Assembly: GCA_964612995.1 (NCBI GenBank)
Contig: CAZTGE010000026.1
Span: 1-38,688 of the forward strand
Source of the DNA: SLQH01 sp964612995
GTDB taxonomy: Bacteria; Planctomycetota; UBA11346
Reading direction: 5' to 3'
Length of the DNA stretch: 38,688 nucleotides
The number at the start of each line of letters is the position of its first letter. Within the stretch, counting starts at the first letter, position 1. This document shows, in pieces, positions 35,088-38,688 of the stretch. The position numbers and the translations under genes were made by a program. The notes under the pieces are model-generated. The model searched no databases. It had not been told where the DNA came from and saw nothing but the letters and a program-made list of their open reading frames with translations.

Positions 35088-36091
35088 GCGCCGTCTCCCC
35101 CGCCGCTGGGGAAGCCGGTGCCGGCGATGTCGCGCCGGCAGCGGTGGCGGTGGCCGCTGTGCTGCTCGCGCAGCAGGGCCGGCTGGTCACGGCAGGCCGG
35201 TTCGCACCAGGGGCAGCGTGGGGCGAAGGCGCAGCCGGCCCAGGATTCACGCAGCCGCGGCGGCAGGCCGGGGATGGTCGCGAGGTCGCGGTCGACCGGG
35301 CCCTCGAGGTCGGGGATCGCCCCGAGCAGGCCGCGGGTGTAGGGGTGGCGTGGCGCGGTGAACAGACGTTTCACCGGCGCGGTCTCCACGATCCGTCCGG
35401 CGTACATCACCGCCACCCTGTCGCAGGTGGTCGCGACCACGCCGAGGTCGTGGGTGATCAGGATCATGCCCATATCACGCTGCGTCTGCTGTTCGCGTAG
35501 CAGCGCGAGGATCTGCGCCTGGGTGGTGACGTCGAGCGCGGTGGTCGGCTCGTCGGCGATCAGCAGGTCCGGATCGCAGGCGAGGGCCATGGCGATCATG
35601 ATGCGTTGGCGCTGGCCGCCGGAGAACTCGTGCGGATAGCGCCGGACCGCCACGGCAGGACCGCCGATGCCCACCGCGTCGAGCAGCTCGACGGTGCGTT
35701 GTCGCGCTGCACGCCAGGAGGCTCCGCGATGGCGTACCAGTGGCTCCGCGACCTGCTTGCCGACCTTGAGGAAAGGATTGAGGCTGGTCATCGGGTCCTG
35801 GAACACCATCGCGACCCGATCCCCGCGCAGGTCGCAGAGGTCGCGGGCCCTGGCGCCGATCAACCTATGGCCCGCGAGACGGGCCGCGCCGCCGCACACC
35901 CGGCCGGACCGGGGCAACAGGCCGAGGATCGCGAGCATGGCCGCGCTCTTGCCACAGCCGCTCTCACCGACCAGGGCCAGGGTCTCGCCGCGTTCGCAGC
36001 GCAGATCGATGCCGTCGACCGCCACGGTCGCGCCGTCGTCGCTGGCGAAGCTGACGCGCAGGTCGTCGACAGTGAGTACGGGCTCGCTCAT
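35084..36091 (-). CDS. oppD: Oligopeptide/dipeptide ABC transporter ATPase, OppD-like
   Basis: A 335-residue ATPase that pairs with OppF. Walker A is GESGCGKSAAML (Ser/Ala variant after GKS), the Q-loop is MVFQDPMTSLNPFLKVG, the signature is FSGGQRQRIMIAMAL, Walker B is LLIADEPTTALDVT, and the H-loop is LITHDLGVVATTCD. The C-terminal extension has GCAFAPRCPWCEPACRDQP with four cysteines. The ATG at 36091 overlaps the oppC stop (ATGA). The short spacing throughout indicates one transcript. The substrate cannot be told, because no substrate-binding protein gene is in the window. Confidence 0.93.
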   Translation of the reverse strand: MSEPVLTVDDLRVSFASDDGATVAVDGIDLRCERGETLALVGESGCGKSAAMLAILGLLPRSGRVCGGAARLAGHRLIGARARDLCDLRGDRVAMVFQDPMTSLNPFLKVGKQVAEPLVRHRGASWRAARQRTVELLDAVGIGGPAVAVRRYPHEFSGGQRQRIMIAMALACDPDLLIADEPTTALDVTTQAQILALLREQQTQRDMGMILITHDLGVVATTCDRVAVMYAGRIVETAPVKRLFTAPRHPYTRGLLGAIPDLEGPVDRDLATIPGLPPRLRESWAGCAFAPRCPWCEPACRDQPALLREQHSGHRHRCRRDIAGTGFPSGGGDGA

Positions 36092-37707
36092 AAACGCCCC
36101 CGCAGCCGTGGGTCGAGCGCATCGCGCAGGCCATCGCCGAGCAGATTGAGCGCGAGCAGGGTCAAGGCCATCACGCCGGCCGGATAGATCAGCAGCCAGG
36201 GGTGCTCCTGCATGCTGCGGGCGCCGGCGTCGACCAGCGCGCCCCAGCTGTCCCACTGGCGGCCCCCGAATTCCACGTTGAGGCCGATGAACGCGAGAAA
36301 GCTCTCTTCGAGGATGACGATGGGGACGGTGAGGGTGGTATAGACGACCACCGGGCCGAGGCAGTTGGGCACCAGATGGCGGAACAGGGTCTGGCGGTGG
36401 CTGCAGCCGGCGAGGCGCGCGGCGGCGACGAACTCGCTGTCTTTCAGGCCGAGGATCTGGGCGCGGACGATCCGGGCCATGGTCAGCCACTGCACCGCGC
36501 CGAGCGCGACGAACAGGATGATGATGTTGCGGCCGAAATTGACCAGCAGCAGGATCACGAGGAACATGAACGGGATGCCGTAGAGGATATCGACCACCTG
36601 CATCATCAGGCGGTCGGGGCGACCGCCGAGGTACCCGGCGAGCGCGCCGTAGCCCACGCCGATGACCAGGCTGACCAGCGTCGCGACCACCCCGACCATC
36701 AACGAGATGCGACCGCCGTAGAGGATCCGCGCGTAGAGGTCGCGTCCGGCGGTGTCGGTGCCCAGGAGGTGGGTTGCTCGGGCCGGGCGTCCGTCGGCCT
36801 TGGCCGCGACCACGGCATCGCCGGGCAGGGTCAGACTCGGCACCGCCTGTCCGTCGGAGTCGATGCTGCGCACCACGCCGTCGTCGAGCCGGATGCGATG
36901 GGTCACCGGGTGTTCGGGGATGCGAGCGATGAGGTTGATCACGTGGCTGCCCTCGGCCGCGAACGCCGGGTGCTCCGGTGGTGCCTCGCCGACGACGAAC
37001 AGCGCGCGTTCGGGGCCGGGCCGGGTCTCGCCCGAAGCCTGTTCGACCAGGATCTCGCGCTGCGCCCCGAGCTCCAGACGCTGAAGGAAACGGTTGCCCT
37101 GCTGGATGGTGGCCACCTGCGCTGGCCGGCGCCGCCGTTGACGGACGACCACACGGTAGCGCAGGCTGCGGGGCTCGCGCACGCTGAGGGTGAAGCCGGA
37201 CCGGCTGGCGTGCGCGGCGAGGCTGCCCGGCAGCGGCTCGCCGGTGCGCAAGGTCATGCCGGGAGCGGCCGGCGCCTCTTCGTCTGCGCCCAGCTGCATG
37301 GTCAACTGCAGCTCCGGGGCTTCGAGCGCGAGGGTCTCGAGGCTGGTGGCGCCGCGGGTGATGCGCTGCACCAGGCCGCCGTCGAGTTCCACGCGGTAGC
37401 GAGTCAGGCCCTGCGGTCGTGCGCGCAGCTCCAGCGTGCGTGCTCCGGCGAGCGTGGTGGTGGTGGCCGGCGCGCGCCCGACGACGAAACGGTTCTCGGG
37501 CAGCACGTCCGGATGGCTCGCCCCGGGCGGCAGCGTGCGCAGCCAGGGTCGCTGCAGTTCCGGATCGTGACGGGTGATCAGCGGTGCGCAGACGGTGGCG
37601 AGGACGACCACGCTGGCCACCACCAGCCCGGCCATCGCCCCCGGATTGCGTCGCAGGCGCCGCCAGGCGTCGCGGCCGAGACTGACACCCTTGATCGGAT
37701 CAGCCAT
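36088..37707 (-). CDS. oppC: ABC transporter permease OppC-like with a large periplasmic insertion
   Basis: At 539 residues this is well above the usual 280-330 for OppC/DppC. The first helix lies at about 26-44. The canonical HLLGTDTAGRDLYARILYGG, which normally follows closely after helix 1, begins only at residue 313. The extra segment of about 230 residues (60-300) is rich in charged residues and short beta-like stretches and must lie outside the cytoplasm. The rest is normal: five helices and the EAA loop (EFVAAARLAGCSHRQTLFRHLVPN) that contacts the ATPases. It overlaps oppB by eight bases (ATGGCTGA). The insertion may bind substrate or a partner protein. Confidence 0.92.
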   Translation of the reverse strand: MADPIKGVSLGRDAWRRLRRNPGAMAGLVVASVVVLATVCAPLITRHDPELQRPWLRTLPPGASHPDVLPENRFVVGRAPATTTTLAGARTLELRARPQGLTRYRVELDGGLVQRITRGATSLETLALEAPELQLTMQLGADEEAPAAPGMTLRTGEPLPGSLAAHASRSGFTLSVREPRSLRYRVVVRQRRRRPAQVATIQQGNRFLQRLELGAQREILVEQASGETRPGPERALFVVGEAPPEHPAFAAEGSHVINLIARIPEHPVTHRIRLDDGVVRSIDSDGQAVPSLTLPGDAVVAAKADGRPARATHLLGTDTAGRDLYARILYGGRISLMVGVVATLVSLVIGVGYGALAGYLGGRPDRLMMQVVDILYGIPFMFLVILLLVNFGRNIIILFVALGAVQWLTMARIVRAQILGLKDSEFVAAARLAGCSHRQTLFRHLVPNCLGPVVVYTTLTVPIVILEESFLAFIGLNVEFGGRQWDSWGALVDAGARSMQEHPWLLIYPAGVMALTLLALNLLGDGLRDALDPRLRGRL

Positions 37708-38629
37708 GGCGCACCCGTGGGTCGGCCAGGACCAGGAGCACGTCGGTCACCAGGTTGAATACGATGATGAACCCGCCGTAGACGATCACCGTGCCCATGA
37801 CCACCGTGTAATCGCGAGCCAGGGCGCTGTCGACGAAGCAGCGGCCGAGTCCGGGGATCTGGAAGATCTTCTCGACCACCAGCGAGCCGGTGAGCAGCGA
37901 GGCCACCGCCGGGCCGAGGAAGGCGATCACCGGCAGCAGGCTGCCGCGCAGGGCGTGGCGCAGGATCACGGTGTGTTCGCGCAGGCCCTTGGCCCGTGCG
38001 GTGCGGACGAAGTCCTGGTTGATCACCTCGAGCATGCCGGCGCGGGTCAGTCGGGCGATGCGCGCGGAGAAGGGCAGGGCGAGGGTCAGGGCAGGCAGGA
38101 TCAGGTAGCGCGGCGTGGCCAGGCCCTGCCCGTATTCGGCCACCGGCAGCCAGCCCAGACGCATCGCCACCAGCAGCTGCAGCAGCGGGCCGATGACGAA
38201 GGCGGGCACACTGAGCCCGACCATCGCCATGGTCATCGTGCTGTAATCGAGCGCCGTGTTCTGCCGCAAGGCCGAGACCACGCCGGCAGCCAGACCGATG
38301 CCGAGTGCGAAGCTCAAGGCCAAGAGCCCGAGCACGATCGAGGGGCCGAGGTTGCCGGCGATGATCTCGTTGACAGTCCGCGTCTTGAACTGGAAGGACG
38401 GGCCGAGGTCGCCCTGGATCAGGCGCCCGAGGAAGCGGCCGTATTGTTCGTGAAGCGGGCGATCCAGGCCGTAGCGCGCATCGAGCGCCGCGCGTGTCGC
38501 CGGGTCGAGCGGTTTCTCGGCATCGAAGGGGCCGCCAGGGGCGAGCCGCATCATGAAGAAGCTGACCGTGACCAGGAGCAGCAACACCAGAGGGGTCTGC
38601 AGCAGCCGTTTGAGCAGATAGCGGCGCAT
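37700..38629 (-). CDS. oppB: ABC transporter permease OppB-like
   Basis: A 309-residue permease with about six helices. The N-terminal MRRYLLKRLLQTPLVLLLLV helix and RLAPGGPFDAEKPL are typical of OppB/DppB. The EAA loop RAGMLEVINQDFVRTARAKG and IPGLGRCFVDSALARDYTVV are also family motifs. It forms the channel with OppC. The ATG at 38629 begins the homology. No ribosome site is seen, and a mobile-element end starts 15 bases upstream, so the native leader appears to have been replaced. Any upstream oppA gene would lie beyond the window. Confidence 0.93.
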   Translation of the reverse strand: MRRYLLKRLLQTPLVLLLLVTVSFFMMRLAPGGPFDAEKPLDPATRAALDARYGLDRPLHEQYGRFLGRLIQGDLGPSFQFKTRTVNEIIAGNLGPSIVLGLLALSFALGIGLAAGVVSALRQNTALDYSTMTMAMVGLSVPAFVIGPLLQLLVAMRLGWLPVAEYGQGLATPRYLILPALTLALPFSARIARLTRAGMLEVINQDFVRTARAKGLREHTVILRHALRGSLLPVIAFLGPAVASLLTGSLVVEKIFQIPGLGRCFVDSALARDYTVVMGTVIVYGGFIIVFNLVTDVLLVLADPRVRHG

Positions 38630-38643
38630 CGCAGGCGATGATG

Positions 38644-38688
38644 CTAGCCCGCATCCCTCATGAGACAACTGCTGCAAAGCCGTATCGC
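38644..38688 (-). mobile_element. MITE-like palindromic element, second copy, running off the window
   Basis: The last 45 bases match the mscS-facing end of the element at 28172-28354 with a single difference (C for G at position 9 from the end). Its CTAG terminus lies 15 bases before the oppB start, so the same end in the same orientation faces both oppB and mscS. The rest is outside the window. Confidence 0.85.

Overview
The window is GC-rich, gene-dense bacterial chromosome. Most neighbouring genes overlap by 1-8 bases, starts are ATG or GTG, and Shine-Dalgarno sites are usually clear. No rRNA, tRNA, CRISPR array or phage genes were seen. A long PilX-like exported protein with type IV-like pseudopilins, a secreted alpha/beta hydrolase, a PQQ-type propeller protein, NifU-BFD/NifS and an EpsC-type serine acetyltransferase together suggest a member of the Planctomycetota/Verrucomicrobiota/Lentisphaerota/Kiritimatiellota neighbourhood. 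That placement is an impression from gene style, not from a marker gene, and is held with low to moderate confidence.

Layout: 1-302 holds a truncated group II intron reverse transcriptase remnant cut off at a dispersed hairpin repeat. 303-10545 is a sulfur island. Leftward genes are cysK, nadA, nifS, nifU, an epsC-type cysE, a secreted hydrolase and a tiny membrane protein. Divergent from them run an Rrf2 regulator, metY, a LarE-type sulfur transferase and bioB. Together these genes make cysteine and homocysteine, mobilise cysteine sulfur, build Fe-S clusters and supply two Fe-S enzymes of cofactor synthesis (NadA, BioB). 10564-15422 is a phosphate module: PhoR-PhoB leftward, and a Na/Pi symporter plus PhoU-like protein rightward. 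15441-18919 runs leftward: a COG0523 (CobW) GTPase preceded by an in-frame aquaglyceroporin remnant, a membrane protein with an ArsF-like thioredoxin domain, and an ArsG/CcdA-like permease. 19092-24605 is a rightward operon of two pseudopilins and a giant PilX-like protein. 24645-24972 is an array of hairpins bracketed by two copies of a 35-base palindrome.

25150-33871 holds an orphan PAS histidine kinase, a secreted PQQ-type propeller, MscS, CinA, an ICMT-like methyltransferase, an RlmI-like rRNA methyltransferase and GatB, interrupted by two small palindromic mobile elements. 33869-34106 is a second hairpin-dense gap. 34119-38629 is a leftward oppBCDF peptide/nickel-type ABC transporter whose OppC carries a large insertion. 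The window ends inside a second copy of the mobile element that precedes mscS, lying in the same orientation relative to oppB.

The most promising observation is the overlap of a three-cysteine LarE with a BioB that has lost one canonical auxiliary-cluster cysteine and gained another. Next are the repeated placement of one MITE-like end directly upstream of start codons, and the hairpin array.
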